This document shows, one piece after another, positions 22,420 through 33,965 of a stretch of DNA of 64,000 bases (position 1 is its first letter; every line of letters starts with the position of its first letter). The position numbers were made by a program, and so were the translations under genes. The stretch is from Pseudomicrostroma phylloplanum (taxonomy: Eukaryota > Basidiomycota > Exobasidiomycetes > Microstromatales), in the NCBI GenBank assembly GCA_039545275.1, contig BCHS01000004.1:1007078-1071077 (forward strand), read 5' to 3'. Below the pieces are notes generated by a model. It saw only the letters and a program-made list of their open reading frames with translations. It ran no database searches and had not been told where the DNA came from.

Positions 22420-22840
22420 GCGGTAGGAGGCGGGGGGAGGAGGAGTGTGGTGATGTGTGCGTTCGTATCTTGTGTCTCGTGTCTCGTCTTTTCTCTTTCG
22501 TCTCTCCCCCTTGGTGTTTTTAGAACAATCTTGTGGATGATAATGAATCGAACCTTCATGTCCTTTTCTTTCGTCTGCTGTGATAGTCTCTTTTTGATGC
22601 AACTACCTTCTCGCTGGGAATAGGAAGAACGGGCAGTGACAATGGCAAGCAGCAGGGCAATGGCGTGGCAGTCTAGTATATTGCATTTCTCCCGAGGACA
22701 AGGTGTAGTATTGGACACGGCAAGCGATGAAAGGAGGGGAAGTAGGCACTTCCTCTAGTCTAGTCTAGTCTAGTTTGCGATGGTGTGCGTAAGATCGGGG
22801 CGGCGATGCATCCTCGCTCACGAGAACAGAGCCGCGGAGC
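22420..22840. other. Convergent 3' region, orphan gene and carrier gene
   Basis: This 421 bp stretch holds the two 3' ends. A short array of TCTAG/AGTCT units lies at about 22754-22774. Nothing else is seen. Confidence 0.5.
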
Positions 22841-24757
22841 TCAGATGTCCATCTGCCTCTTCATCCCCAGCCAGACAGCAAAGCTGATACTCGTCATCGG
22901 CACCACCTTCAAGAACCCAATACTCAGCCCAGTATAAAACCCCCTCCAACCCCCCGTCTTCCAAATCCACGCAACCGTCTCCTTGAACCCAACCATCGTT
23001 CCCGGCCTGACCACCGCGGCGACTTGCTGTCGACGACGCACCACCTCAAAGGGATAGGCGGCAGTCTGGGAGATGGCTCCTGCGAGGGCGCCCGATGTGA
23101 GGTCGATGCTCGTTTTCGAGGGGCGCCAGTGGGTGTACTCGCCCGAGGGCGACCAAGACGAAGACGAAGACGAGGACGAGGAAGAGGGTGTAGCTACTCC
23201 GAAGAAGTTCTGCAAGAGGCTCTTACAGCGGCCGAAGACGAGGAAGGAGGTGCCTGCGTAGGGCACCATGCCTAGTACCGTCACGGAGAAGCCCCGGTAG
23301 AACTTCATCATGGGGAAGCGCTGCAGGAGGCTATTGGCCGTCTGCACGCTCGCCGTGGGCGCTGAAGGTGGGACGGGCGTAGCGGCTGTTGCGCCTTGTG
23401 CCAGAGCGCGATTCTGGGCTGCCTCGATGGACATTGTCGACGCAGCACCGCTAGCGCTAGCCGCCGCGCCTTCAGCCGTCTTGGCAGCACCTCCTGCTGC
23501 TCTCCTCCTTGCATCGCCAGAAAAGGGCGCCTCTGTGGTCCCCTCTGTGTAGATCTGTCTCACAATCCTGCGCAGCGATCCCCTCTCCACTTTCCGCCTC
23601 TTCGTCTCGAACGCCAGCCTCACCCGTATCAGCTCGAGCGGGTAGGTGAGAAAGACCGAAAGGACTCCCGATGTGGCACCAGCGAGAAACAGACGGGCAG
23701 AGGTCTCTGACTCGCGCGTGGGCATAAGGAGAAAGTGAAGCTTGTCGTACGCCATGTACTTGATCGCCGCATAGGGGAAGATGCGCATCAGTGTTGCCGA
23801 GTGGCCACGAAACAGGCCAGCGACACCTGACTCGGAGGCGATCTCTCTTCCGGCACGGAAGACGCCTAGCCAGTGACCGGAGTACTTTTGGAACTCGGGA
23901 TTCTGGGCTTGGAAGAGGATCTTGACGCGGTCTAGGGGCGCGATGGCCGTCTTGGCCTGATCCACAGAAGATACAGAGGGTCAGAGGAGAGAAGGAGGAG
24001 GAGACGCCTGCGATCCTCCTCTACGCTCAAAGCTACTCACCACGCAACCGGCCACCCCTCCCGCAATCCCGCTCCGTATCACATAGTCCATCGTCTGCTT
24101 GTCCCTCCTCGGCACTTGATCTCCAGACTGTTCTATCCTACCCCGATCCCCTCCACCACCACCTCCTCCTCCTCCACTAGTGAGGATTTGTTGATCCGAC
24201 CTCAGGTTCCCCACTTCGGGCCGTGTATCCCTGTGTGGATGAGGCCCCGAGGCGTTTGTGACGTCGTCCGTCTCGCATACGGCCAGGATGGGATACCGTG
24301 CTGAGCGGCAGGAGGGGAGTGTGTTGCTCAGATGTGAGTGTGAGGAACGAGACGAAGGGGGGCTCGCTCTTGTCGGTGGAGGCGATAGAGTGTCACTGTG
24401 CTGCGAAGCGGACACGGAAGAGGGAGAAGATGTCCGCCGCATGAACCGGGTGGACCAAGCTGACGAGGATGAAGAGGAGGAGCCGGAGGAAGACGACGAC
24501 GAGGAAGGCGAAGAAGGACCTGCCTGATCCGCATACAAGCATGGTACAGCCATGTGCGTAGCTGGTGCGAGGCTCTGCTGTACGCTCCTAGATGACGAGG
24601 AAGAAGCCGAGGGGGAGCGGGAGGAAGCCGAAGAAGGTCCACCCGGGTACCGGTCCGCTCTCCCGTGTGATCCCCGGCGCGGAGCAGCACGAGGGAGCAG
24701 CAGCGCTACTTCGGGCGGCGGCGAGCTCGTCCAGTCCATGTCCATATCCATGTCCAT
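22841..24757 (-). CDS. LEU5: Mitochondrial carrier, Leu5-type (coenzyme A transport)
   Basis: A SLC25 carrier of the Leu5/SLC25A16-A42 group, which in yeast is required for coenzyme A accumulation in the mitochondrial matrix. Model: exons 24757-24041 and 23956-22841, 610 aa. The carrier begins near residue 228 (DYVIRSGIAGGVAGCV, joined by the intron to AKTAIAPLDRVKILFQ). Three PxD/E-x-x-K/R-type signatures are present: PLDRVK, PLELIRVR and PFEVVRRR. A Ser/Ala-rich insertion of about 70 residues sits between the second and third repeats. The 220-residue N-terminus is poly-Ser and Pro-rich and unusually long. An ATG just before DYV could give a shorter product of about 385 aa, but the preceding RRDKQ resembles family N-termini, favouring the longer form. 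Specificity is inferred from the family. Confidence 0.9.
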
Positions 24758-25766
24758 GTAGCAACTATCACCCTACGACGGCAGCAGCAGGGGCAGGAGC
24801 AGCCAGTAAGACCTCACAGCAAGATGAAGCAGGACAAGCAAGGTGAATGAGCCAAAGGAAGAAGTACAATCATTGTCGATGTCGATGCGGCTCACCCCAC
24901 TCACCCGCCTCCGCCCTCTCCGCTCTCTCCGTCACCCGGCATTGGTTCCGGATTTGAAACCAGACCAAGCAACCGCGCTTCCGCTCCTCCGGCCCCGGAA
25001 AGCGGACGCTGGGCGTATTTCAAACACTCCACACACACGCACATACACACAAGGTGAAGAAGCGTCACTCAGTCACACGAGGTATCAGAGCAAGGTCAAG
25101 GCGAGGTCAAGGTGGTGAAGTAAAGTCGAATTGCCACACAGAGACGGACAGAGACAGACAGAGGGAGGGTGCGAAGCGAAGGAAGGAAAGTGCGAGAAGG
25201 TTGTGGGGGTTAGGAAAAAAGAAAGCGGTCAGGACCTTCAGGACCTTCTCTTGAACTTGTTACAACTTGAATTGGTGCGCTTCGGACATCGATAGGAAAA
25301 CTCGGGCCCTCTGCTCTCGCTCCTTATTCTCTTCGCGCCTTGCCCATTCTTCGCTCGAGGAACCTCGTCGTGTCTTGAACCTCCGACTGGTGGAGTGAAG
25401 TCCTTGCATCTTCTCTCGCTCTCGCCTCGGGAGTTCCACCTCTGTCTGCCGCTCAGTGGAGGAAAAAGCTCTGCTGAAAAGTCATGTTGCTGATCCCTCA
25501 CCCCTCAATTGTCTCTGCATGTGCGGCCGCCAGCATGTCCTGTGAGGGCAGGCTGCCCATCGCACAAAGTCGTCGCCTTTGTTTGCCTTGATCTTCTCAG
25601 CTTTCCAATCTCTTGCCCGCGCATCTCCCGACTGTCTGCCTGTTGTCCCGAAGAAGCTTGAATCCCTTGTACTCTTGTGGCTCCAATTCATTTCCTCAGT
25701 TGCTGATCACCTTTTCTCGCTCTCCCTCCCTCCCTCCCTTCGCTTGCTTTCTCCTCGCCGCAATCC
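24758..25766. other. Intergenic region, Leu5-type carrier promoter
   Basis: About 1 kb between the 5' end of the carrier gene and the 3' end of the GSK-3 gene, both minus strand. GACAGA repeats occur near 25140-25165, CT-rich sequence near 25710-25745. No gene or RNA is recognised. Confidence 0.5.
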
Positions 25767-27746
25767 TCAATCCAGCGAGACCTTCAAGCTCTCCAGGCTG
25801 ACCGGCTCAAAGTTGTTGATGTCGATCCCACGCGCGAGCAGTCCCTCCTTTGCGTCCTCTGGCACCAGCCTGGCATTCAGATCTGGTCGGATGCTCAATT
25901 CTTCCCTGGTAAAGTTGAAGAGCTCGGGCATGTCCCTGCCATTGGGCATCTTCCTGTCGCCTGTGCGCAGCTCGTCGAAGAAGGGGTGCGTCATGGCCTC
26001 GATGGCCGTCAACCTGGCGCTGGGCGTGTACTCGAGCAAGTGCGAGATCAGATCGATGGCGTCATTGGGCGTACGAGGGCGGAAGACCTTGGAGAAGGGG
26101 TGCGGCCTGATCTGCGGAAACTTGTGCTCCATGTAGTTGGGGTTCATCGTCTTGATCTGTTCTCTCGAGGGAGTACCGAGGACCTTGATGATCTCTACTA
26201 GTTGGTCGATACCCGACTCTCCAGGGAACAGCGGTTGTCCCTGCATCAGCTCAGCCATCACACACCCTGTTGACCAGATGTCTGTGAGAGGCGCGAGAGG
26301 AGCACGAGTGGATCGAGAGTGCGGGACAAGTCAGTACGATTGGGCTTTCGCTTCTCAGCAGCGCTCCAGACGCCCCCCAACACTTACCAATGTTCGTCGT
26401 GTAGTTTGTGGCACCAAAGATGAGCTCCGGAGCTCGGTAGTATCTCGAGCAGATGTACGACACATTCGGCTCTCCGGCCACGAGGATCTTGGCAGATCCA
26501 AAGTCGCACAGCTTCAGGATGCCGGTCGCGGGGTTCAGTAGCAGATTCTGGGGCTTGATGTCTCGGTGGCAGATGCCAATCGAGTGAATGTAGGCGAGCG
26601 AGCGCAGGAGCTGGTACATGTACAGCTTGATGAGCAGCATCGGCATCGTCTGCTTCAGCTTGGCGTAGTGACGAGATGACCTGTACACGGTCTCTGGCAC
26701 GAATTCCAGCACCAGGTTGAGGAATACTTCGTCCTTCTGGGAGGAGGTGGATTGAGAAGAGACGAGCCTGTATGAGTCCGTGCCCTGCCATCTCACACAA
26801 ATGCATTCACAGTTCTCCGCTCCTCCACTCACCTTGTCTCCGTTGGAGTAGAAGAATGCTCTGAGGTCTACTACGTTGGGGTGCTTGACGATGCGCATGA
26901 TTTGCAGCTCACGGTTCTAGGAGCGATGAGGATCGTGAACATTGTGTCAGTGTCTCAAGAACCCACCAGTATCGACAACGTACGCAATCGCCCCTCCACA
27001 ACTCCGTCGTGCTTGCCTTCAGCCCACTTACCTTGAATCTCTTGTCCTGCAAGACCTTCTTGATAGCCACATCCTCCTGGCTGTCCTTGGATGCACCAGC
27101 GGCAGCTCCCTGATCCTGACTAGCTCCCGCGCCTTCTACCAAATTGCCATTGCCTCCCGACACGACGCGGGCCTGGAACACGACACCGAAGGATCCGTTT
27201 CCGATGACCTTGCAGTTTGTGTAGGCCAGCTCTCTTGGCTCGCCGGATTTGCCGTCGGAGGCTGTCACGCGTACTACCTTGAGTGGGTCGCCCATTGCTG
27301 ATGGAGGGAAACAGAAGAGGGCCAGGGGTAGGTGAAAGGACATGTCAGTAGTTGTTCGTCGAGGTACGGGTGGGGCACAGCGGGAGAGGCTGTAGCTCCC
27401 TACAATGGGCCAAGGGAGGGGAGGAGCAGAGACAAGCGCTGCTTATCCTTGAGGTCTGTAGCTTGCCCATCATAGCAAGGCCTTCTCACGACAAGGCTGT
27501 GCACTGAGGGTAGCCTGTCGCGCTTGGGGACAGTAGCTCGGCATGAGGACGGGCGCTGAGGGGACCCGGGCTAGAGCAAGCCGGCACGGGCCCCTCCGGA
27601 TGAGCCCCGAAGCGTACGAGGGGTAGCTCATCATCCGCCAGTAGAGAAGTGCTACCCCTTGACAATAGCTGTGCCGCTCTCGTTCCCCTTATCGTCCCAC
27701 CACTCTCTAAGGTATACTCACGATCGAGGCCATTTGAGCGGGACAT
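25767..27746 (-). CDS. GSK3: Glycogen synthase kinase 3 (shaggy-type Ser/Thr kinase)
   Basis: A CMGC-group kinase of the GSK-3 family. Model: exons 27746-27722, 27297-27032, 26916-26833, 26736-26388 and 26281-25767, 412 aa. The first exon has eight codons plus one base; its GTGAGTATAC donor and the phase-matched acceptor just before the second Met give [17 protein letters not shown], followed by the family's GNGSFGVVF glycine loop. Catalytic residues visible: VAIKK Lys88, HRD Asp184, DFG Asp203 and activation-loop Tyr219 ([14 protein letters not shown]). The beta2-beta3 loop carries an insertion of about 25 Gly/Ala/Ser residues (about 55-80) not present in typical GSK-3. If the 424 nt first intron were wrong, translation from the Met at 27295 would still give 403 aa with the complete kinase domain. 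Confidence 0.94.
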
Positions 27747-27979
27747 GATGTGTGTAGCTTGGAAGCGATGACCCTCTAGGGAAGGGATAGCTGTCCTGCT
27801 AGTGGTGAGATGGTATGTGAAGGGTGGCTTGACAGATGGAGGGCTGCTAAGCTGCCTGTGTGTATACTAGCAGGTGGTGGTGGTGGTATAGAGAGGTAGT
27901 TGATGTGGTCGGACAAGAGTAGGTGGAGCTGTGTTGCGACTGAATGCAGATTGTGTCTCTGTCGTGCTCCGCGTGTGTG

Positions 27980-27987
27980 TATAAAAG
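27980..27987 (+). promoter_or_regulatory. Candidate TATA box without an assigned gene
   Basis: TATAAAAG in plus orientation lies about 950 bp upstream of LSM2 and points away from GSK-3. No coding region starts soon after it, so it is either chance or marks a non-coding or long-leader transcript. Confidence 0.3.
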
Positions 27988-28426
27988 TCGTGCTATCAAC
28001 GCTGTTTGTGATACCAGATACGACGGTAGGGAATTGTTGACGATTGTTTGGTGAGGCGGGCAGCAGTGATGGTGGTGGTGGTGGTGGTGGTGTGATGGGG
28101 CGTGTGGGGTCGCGGGAGGGAAGAGCAGAGGGAGACGAGTGTGTCGTGGTCTGACTGACTGCCAGGCGGGAGCGCGGGGGGGGAGGGAGAGTCGAGCCAC
28201 CACACACACACACGCAACCACACACGCACGCACACGATGACGGATGGTCAGGTGGCTGCTGCCTGGGGCGCGAGTAGCAAACCTCGCGCGCGCCAGACAA
28301 GGCAGACAGCCAGAGCGGACTGCCAACTAGGGGGGGCAGCCTGACACGGCGACGCGGCTGCAGCGGAGGCTCATCCTCAGCCACACTTCAGAGGGACAGA
28401 GGGACCGAGTAGTGACGCCCTGCCCG

Positions 28427-28452
28427 CCTGCCTGCCTGCCTGCCTGCCTGCC
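28427..28452 (+). repeat. (CCTG)n tetranucleotide microsatellite
   Basis: Six CCTG units, the complement of the CAGG array at 14571, lie in the GSK-3/LSM2 divergent promoter region. Confidence 0.9.
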
Positions 28453-28934
28453 CTTCCCGCCGGCCCGCTTGCCATCAAGAGTACGATCTCCCCCCCTCGA
28501 CGCAGTGCTCAGCTTCAGTCGTGGAATCACTGACAGCTCAACCTTTTTTACCAAGTATAGCCCGCCCCCGGCCTGATTGACTGACTGACCTGACCTACCC
28601 GCCACTGGCTGATCACCACGTCCGCGTCCACGTCCGTGCCCCTGGCCCGTGTGCTTGTGTCTTTGGATCTCTCGATGTCTCTCTAACAGCCAACCCTCCG
28701 CTCTCAGACTCGGAACGGCAGAGAGGGGAAGATGCGTGGTGCGCGCGTGGCTCTATCCCTCTCCCAATTCAAAGTCCGCCCGCCTGTCTGTCCGTCCGTC
28801 CGTCCGTGTGTGTGTGCCTGGTCCACTTGCTCCATCTCGCTGCGTTGCGACGAGAAGGCAACCTCTTTCCGAAGGAGCCCTTTCTGATTTCTAGCTGCAA
28901 CCACTTAGGATACACACGCAGATCAAGGTACATC

Positions 28935-29606
28935 ATGGTGAGTACGTCCAGAGGTCATAGCTCTCCATAGCCGCTGTTCCCTTGCAATCTTCCCATCTCA
29001 TCACCACCGTCTCACCTCTTCTCTCCTCGTACCTCCCTCCCACCCTGTACCCTCACAGCTCATCTTCTCCTTCTTCAAGACCCTCACAGGTCAACCCATC
29101 ACTATCGAGCTCAAGAACGATGTAGCCATCACAGGCACACTCAAGTCGGTAGATCAATTCCTCAATTTCAGGATAGAGAATCTCAGAGTGGTGGGGAATG
29201 AGGCAGTGGAGAGGGCGATGCTAGATGGGGCTGGAGGGGGAGGGGGAGCAGGAGAAGTGGATGCGGGCAAGGCTAGGTGGCCACACCTTGTGAGTGAAAT
29301 GCGACTCAATCAGAGGACCAGAGCGGACTGATAGTCTGACGGAGAGCTGATCGATTCTTCTCCACACTTTCCCCCCCCCATGCTCATCCTCTTGCTCTAG
29401 CTCGCACTCAAGTCTGCATTCATTAGAGGCTCGGTGGTTCGATATGTGCATGTACCCGCAGGCGCAGTGGACACACAGCTCCTCGAGGATGCTACCCGGA
29501 GAGGTCAGTCCTTGAGATACACGGACGCTGTCTACATTACAGGGAGATACTGACTTTCTTCTTTTCCTCTTTCCACCTCGCAGAGGCATCTTCGGGCAAG
29601 AAGTAA
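28935..29606 (+). CDS. LSM2: U6 snRNA-associated Sm-like protein LSm2
   Basis: An Sm-fold subunit of the Lsm2-8 (U6 snRNP) and Lsm1-7 (mRNA decay) rings. Model: exons 28935-28937, 29059-29289, 29401-29503 and 29584-29606, 119 aa. The first exon is only the ATG; its donor GTGAGT follows directly, and the second exon opens with LIFSFFKTLTGQPITIELKN, the expected LSm2 start. Sm1 residues (VAITGTLKSVDQFLNF) and the Sm2 block (KSAFIRGSVVRYVHVP) are clear. A Gly-rich insertion of about 20 residues sits between Sm1 and Sm2, making the protein about 20-25 residues longer than usual. The gene is convergent with PEX1; the 3' ends lie 170 bp apart. Confidence 0.94.
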
Positions 29607-29776
29607 GACAAGACGAAAGAAAACGAGAAGTGTGGACGATCATGATAGCAATAGATAACCCACATCATCGACTCATACGCACACGAGCTGTCTCTCAGCC
29701 TTGCGGTTTGCACGACCGGCTCCAGCAGCATTTCTTTGCATTGATATTCCCACTCCTATTCTTCCCTTCCCTCACC

Positions 29777-32700
29777 TCACATCAAGCTCTCTCTAGCTCC
29801 AATCTCCTTGCTCGCCTCTCCATCACCAAACTCACCACCCCTCTTCTCCCCAGCAAACTCCCGGTAGATCCTCTCCAGTCTCCTCCGCTCGTGGGCAGGT
29901 ACACTGGGCCGCATAGAGGCCAGGGAGCGCTCCAGATGATGGGCGGTGACGACCTTGGAGCGCGGCGCAGCCTTGACGAGGGCAGTAGAGGCAGACAGTG
30001 AAGTCGCAGCAGCAGCGCCACTGTCGCCATTGGCGTGTGCCGGGGCGCTCTTCCCAGAGAAAGAGGCAGTTGCAGAGGTGGAGCTCGTCGTCTTGCGAGA
30101 GTTCCTCAGTGCCAGCTCCAGCCGTCTACGCAACGCCTGCTCCTCTGCCCCGCTCCTCTTTGTCGCCCCCGCCCCCGCCCTCGCCGAGCCGTCCTCTGCT
30201 CCTTGGCCCGCATACTCTACGAAGCGCAACGAGCTCCCATCTCCCTCTTTGTCTCCCTCTTCCGCCCCATCCCCACCTCCAGCTCGCGAGGTCTGCGCAT
30301 CCGCAATCCCCTCATGCACCACCTCGAGATGCGCATTGTACACAAAGGCCTGCAAATCGGCTCCACTGAACCCTTCCGTCTTGCCAGCCCAATGCTCCCA
30401 CTCCACAGTAGGGTCCACACTGATCTTTCCCTCGCGCACGACAGCGCGGAGGATGTCCGTCCGGTCCTCCACAGAGGGCATATCGCAGAGGAGACTCTTG
30501 TCCAGCCTTCCTGGGCGTAGGAGCGCCGAGTCGATCAGATCCGGGCGAGAGGTGGCGGCGAGGACGTACACCCCCGAAAGTCCCTCGGCTCCGTCCATTT
30601 GCGTTAAGAGCTGGTTCACTACTCGGTCTGTTACGCCCGTGGAGTCGTGCCCACGCTTGGGGGCGATACTGTCGAACTCGTCGAAGAAGAGGACACAGGG
30701 CTTGGCGGAGGAGGCACGCTCGAAGAGGTCGCGAACCTGTTGTTGGTGGGTGCACGGGACGGTTGTTGTGAAAGGAGAGGAGCAGGAAGACGAAGAGGTC
30801 AGAAACTTGCGCATCGTCTCATCAAGCGAACTCGGCTTCTGCATTTCGGCTCGGGACTCACGCTCTTCTCGCTGGCTCCAATGTACTTATTGAGCAGCTC
30901 AGGACCTTTCACACTGACGAAGTTTGCACCGCACTCCTTTGCAACTGCACTGGCCAACATCGTCTTACCGCACCCGGGGTACCCGTACAGCAGCAGACCA
31001 CTGCGCAGTCTCAGAGGACACCCTTCGAAGATCTGCGCGTACCGAGCGGGAAACTCGAGCGTCTCGCGCAGAACGCGACGTGTTTGTGAAAGACCGCCGA
31101 TGGAGGACCAGCTGACTGAGGAGGTGGAGAGGGAGAGGGAGCGGAGCGAGAGGGGGGTGAAGTTCTCTTGAGCCGAGGTGAAGTCTTGTGGCAGGAGATT
31201 CAGGGGAGGGTACAGAGAGCGGCCCTGTGATGGTGGTAGTACATGGCCGTTGGTTTGAGGCTGCTGAGGAACTACTGCATTCGACGCTGCAGACGGTACC
31301 TCTGCAGTGCCAAGACGGACAGCGGCTCGGTAGATGCTCCGATCTACCAGGTCTACCAGGTCGGCAGGAAGGTAGCCTTCTGTCTGCGAAGCTAGATGCA
31401 CGGTATTGAGGGAAGGATCAGCGACGATGCGCCCTCCTTGCCCGTCTGCTTCTTGTGACTTGAGTGACTTGAGCTTGATGAGGTGTGCCAGGATCTGTGG
31501 TTGTGAGGCAGGTGTGGTCAGTATCATTGACATGACAGCAACGACGTCGTTAGATGGGTAAGTATATACTCACGTCACTACGTTCCCCCTTGCCGGGCGG
31601 CTTGACACTCAATGTCTCGTTCCAAAAGTGCTTCTCGACAAGCAGCTTGTGAAGGCTCGTATTAGAAAGGGCCGTGCCTAGAACAATGGCGTTGCCGGTA
31701 CCATTCTGGGAGAAGACCTGAACGAAGCACTCGGCCATGGTGCGCGCTCTGGTGGGGTCGACATTCTCTACCTCGCCAATCAGCACCTTGTCGAGATTGT
31801 CGAGCATCAGGATGGCTCCGGAGCTGGAGTGGGCATACCAGTCCAGGGCGTCCTTCCACTCTTGAAAGGTCGCCTTGAGTTGAGAAACTCGCTGCTCGAC
31901 GAGGGAGGTACAGTCGACGTACAATGTCGTGTTCAGCGATGCTTGCAGAGAAGAGGCCAGGGTGTGCAGAATAGACGTCTTGCCTACTCCTGATGGACCA
32001 TGTAGGAGGATGTTGCTCGTCGACGAGGAAGCGCTTCTAGATGATAATGAATGTGACATGACGGACGTCAGGACGTGCTCGCGGAGTGTGGAGAGCAGAG
32101 ATGATACGCCTGCGAGACCGGTCGCGTTGTCTTGGTCGGTCAGAATCGCCGCGGGGAGGGCTTGAACCTGCTCTGACGAGCGCATAGGGGGTGAGCTGAC
32201 GCTTCCTCCAGGAGGGGGAGCCGAAAAGCTGGGGCAGAGCAGAAACGGACCAAGAGCAACATCCCCGGTCAGCAGATGTCAAAGGTTTGCGGAGCGCTTC
32301 GGACGCATGTCACTCACCACACAGTCTCTCCCGGTCCAACTCCTCCGAGCTTCTGCCTCAAGGCTGCGTTCAACCAAATCCACCGCCGCGGCCAGAGGCC
32401 AGTGTTGGACTCTTTGAGCGCTTTTCCCCGAGCAACGTATGCAGTCGCAGTTGGTTTGCTTGGCCTGACCTCGGTCCCGGATACATTGTCCCCAGCCTCG
32501 CCTCCTACGTTGGTATTCGAGGGCCCACAGAGCGGCCGTATCCTTGGCGCCGAAGGGCAGGGCTGGACGTTGATCGTAGCTCTTGTCCAGCTCGCCTCAC
32601 CTCCGGCAAAAGCCTGAGCAATCAGATCCCAGTCAGAGTCCGCAGCCTCCCTGTGGCCATCACCTGAGCCAAAAACAGCCAGTGGCGCATCGCCGCCAAC

Positions 32701-33657
32701 ATCAATGTCATCGTCTGCCATCGTAGGAACCATATCAGCCGGCAACACCTTGTAGAGCCTGTTCTTCAGTGTGGCACGAGAAGCCATTACACTATCGAGG
32801 TCCCTCGAAGTGGAAGGACCGGCGCCATTGGCATTCAGACTGTGCGATTGCTGGGCTGCGGCATCTGCCAGAGATTGCCTCGTCCTTGGAGCGATAACGA
32901 TTTCTGTGTTCGTAGTCAGACGCACGGCCCGAGCGGCAGCCTTCTCGGAGCTCGACGATGTGCTTTGGGCGGGTGAAGTAGTCGGCTCGGTAGCATCTGG
33001 TAGAGCGCAGCATCAGGCGTGAGTCAGCCAAACAACGGCCGTCAACAAGCACTAGACTCTTCCATACGTACCGACGCTGAACCAGCATTCCTGACCGCCT
33101 CCTCTGCCCACGAAGATACAGACCCTCGACCCTACAGCTACGGCTCTCACTTGGCTCAGCATGTTGTCCTCTACCGCACCTGCATTCTGGCTCAGTAGCT
33201 CCCAGTCATCAGGCGTCAGGGGAGTCAAGTCCACGCGAGTAGCAGTTGGAAGCGGAGGCGACCTGAGCAGAGTCAGCTGATAGCTAGAAGAGGCCTGGGC
33301 CGATGGCTTGAAGAGGTCTGCTAGGGACGCTGAGAGCGTCAGAGTCGAGTCGAGGTTGCTTGACTGACCGGACCATCCCAAGTAGACTGTATGTCGGTCA
33401 TCATTGGTACCCTCCCCACTGTCAGCAGCTGTCTTGCTCTGGCTACTGCTGGACTGCCTATCATCTGTGACCCTTGTGAGCTGTAGTACGATGTTTTGAG
33501 GGGGTATATCGCGAGAGACGAGGGCTGTATGCACGGAAGGTGGTAGGTCTGCAAGCGAGGAGCGCAGGTTGGAGTCGAACGAGAGCGTGACTGTCGTAGC
33601 TCGGCCCGACGAGGAGGCTGCCGGCCTGCGGCGCGACGGAGAGGACGACGAGGACAT
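29777..33657 (-). CDS. PEX1: Peroxisome biogenesis AAA ATPase Pex1
   Basis: Pex1 forms a hexamer with Pex6 at the peroxisomal membrane and extracts ubiquitinated Pex5 receptor. Model: exons 33657-33072, 32996-32318, 32228-31574, 31494-30862 and 30736-29777, 1170 aa, all phases matching. The start is the first true ATG ([11 protein letters not shown]). Residues about 20-200 resemble the Pex1 N-terminal double-psi-barrel region. D1 has a Walker A (GPSGVGKT, 499-506) but a Walker B ending LDN instead of an acidic pair (565-566). D2 is canonical: GYPGCGKT (811-818), FFDEFD with Asp870/Glu871, and an RPGRLDK arginine-finger region. A Ser/Ala-rich stretch follows near 1040-1110. The gene is divergent from the aconitase-mL40 gene across 308 bp. 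Confidence 0.94.
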
Positions 33658-33965
33658 GGTCAGGGGACGCGGCACAGGGATCGCTCAAGCATTCGTACAG
33701 AAGTAGCGAGGATTCCGTCGGAGGAGGTGCAGCATTCCCCACGTCGAGAAGAAGCCGGTGGGTTATCCGGATCGGATCGGAAGGAGCAACGGCAGGCAGC
33801 GACTCACGCCTCGCAGCCTTTTTTGAAATCAAGCAAGGCGTCCCCCCGCCACGGCCATCGACTCTTCGTCCGCCTTTGCCGCCAGCCGCCCGAGCTTCTT
33901 GTTTCTTCCTATCCTACCATCAAGACCTTAGCTCGCCGAACGACCTCCCCCCTACATACACCACC
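33658..33965. promoter_or_regulatory. Shared PEX1 / aconitase-mL40 promoter
   Basis: The 308 bp between the divergent starts must serve both a peroxisomal AAA ATPase and a mitochondrial aconitase fusion gene. A CCACC context precedes the aconitase ATG at 33966. No TATA box is evident. Confidence 0.6.

Larger units (their letters stand above)
27747..28934. other. Divergent promoter region between GSK-3 and LSM2
   Basis: About 1.2 kb rich in simple sequence: GGT array (28071-28091), CA repeats (about 28199-28235), CCTG array (28427-28452) and TCCG/TG array (about 28785-28816). A TATAAAAG on the plus strand lies at 27980-27987. No reading frame resembles a family; the long frames are Pro/Ser/His-rich translations of the repeats. 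Confidence 0.5.

Noticed and set aside
21274..22602. 442-codon minus-strand frame opposite the acidic orphan
   Set aside because: The plus strand has the TATA box, ATG context and C/G third-position bias; the minus frame is Gly/Val/Leu-rich shadow sequence. Not fully excluded.
23981..24757. Separate Ser-rich gene upstream of the carrier
   Set aside because: Its end contains the first carrier helix (DYVIRSGIAGGVAGCV) and a phase-0 intron joins it to the carrier body, so it is the first exon of LEU5.
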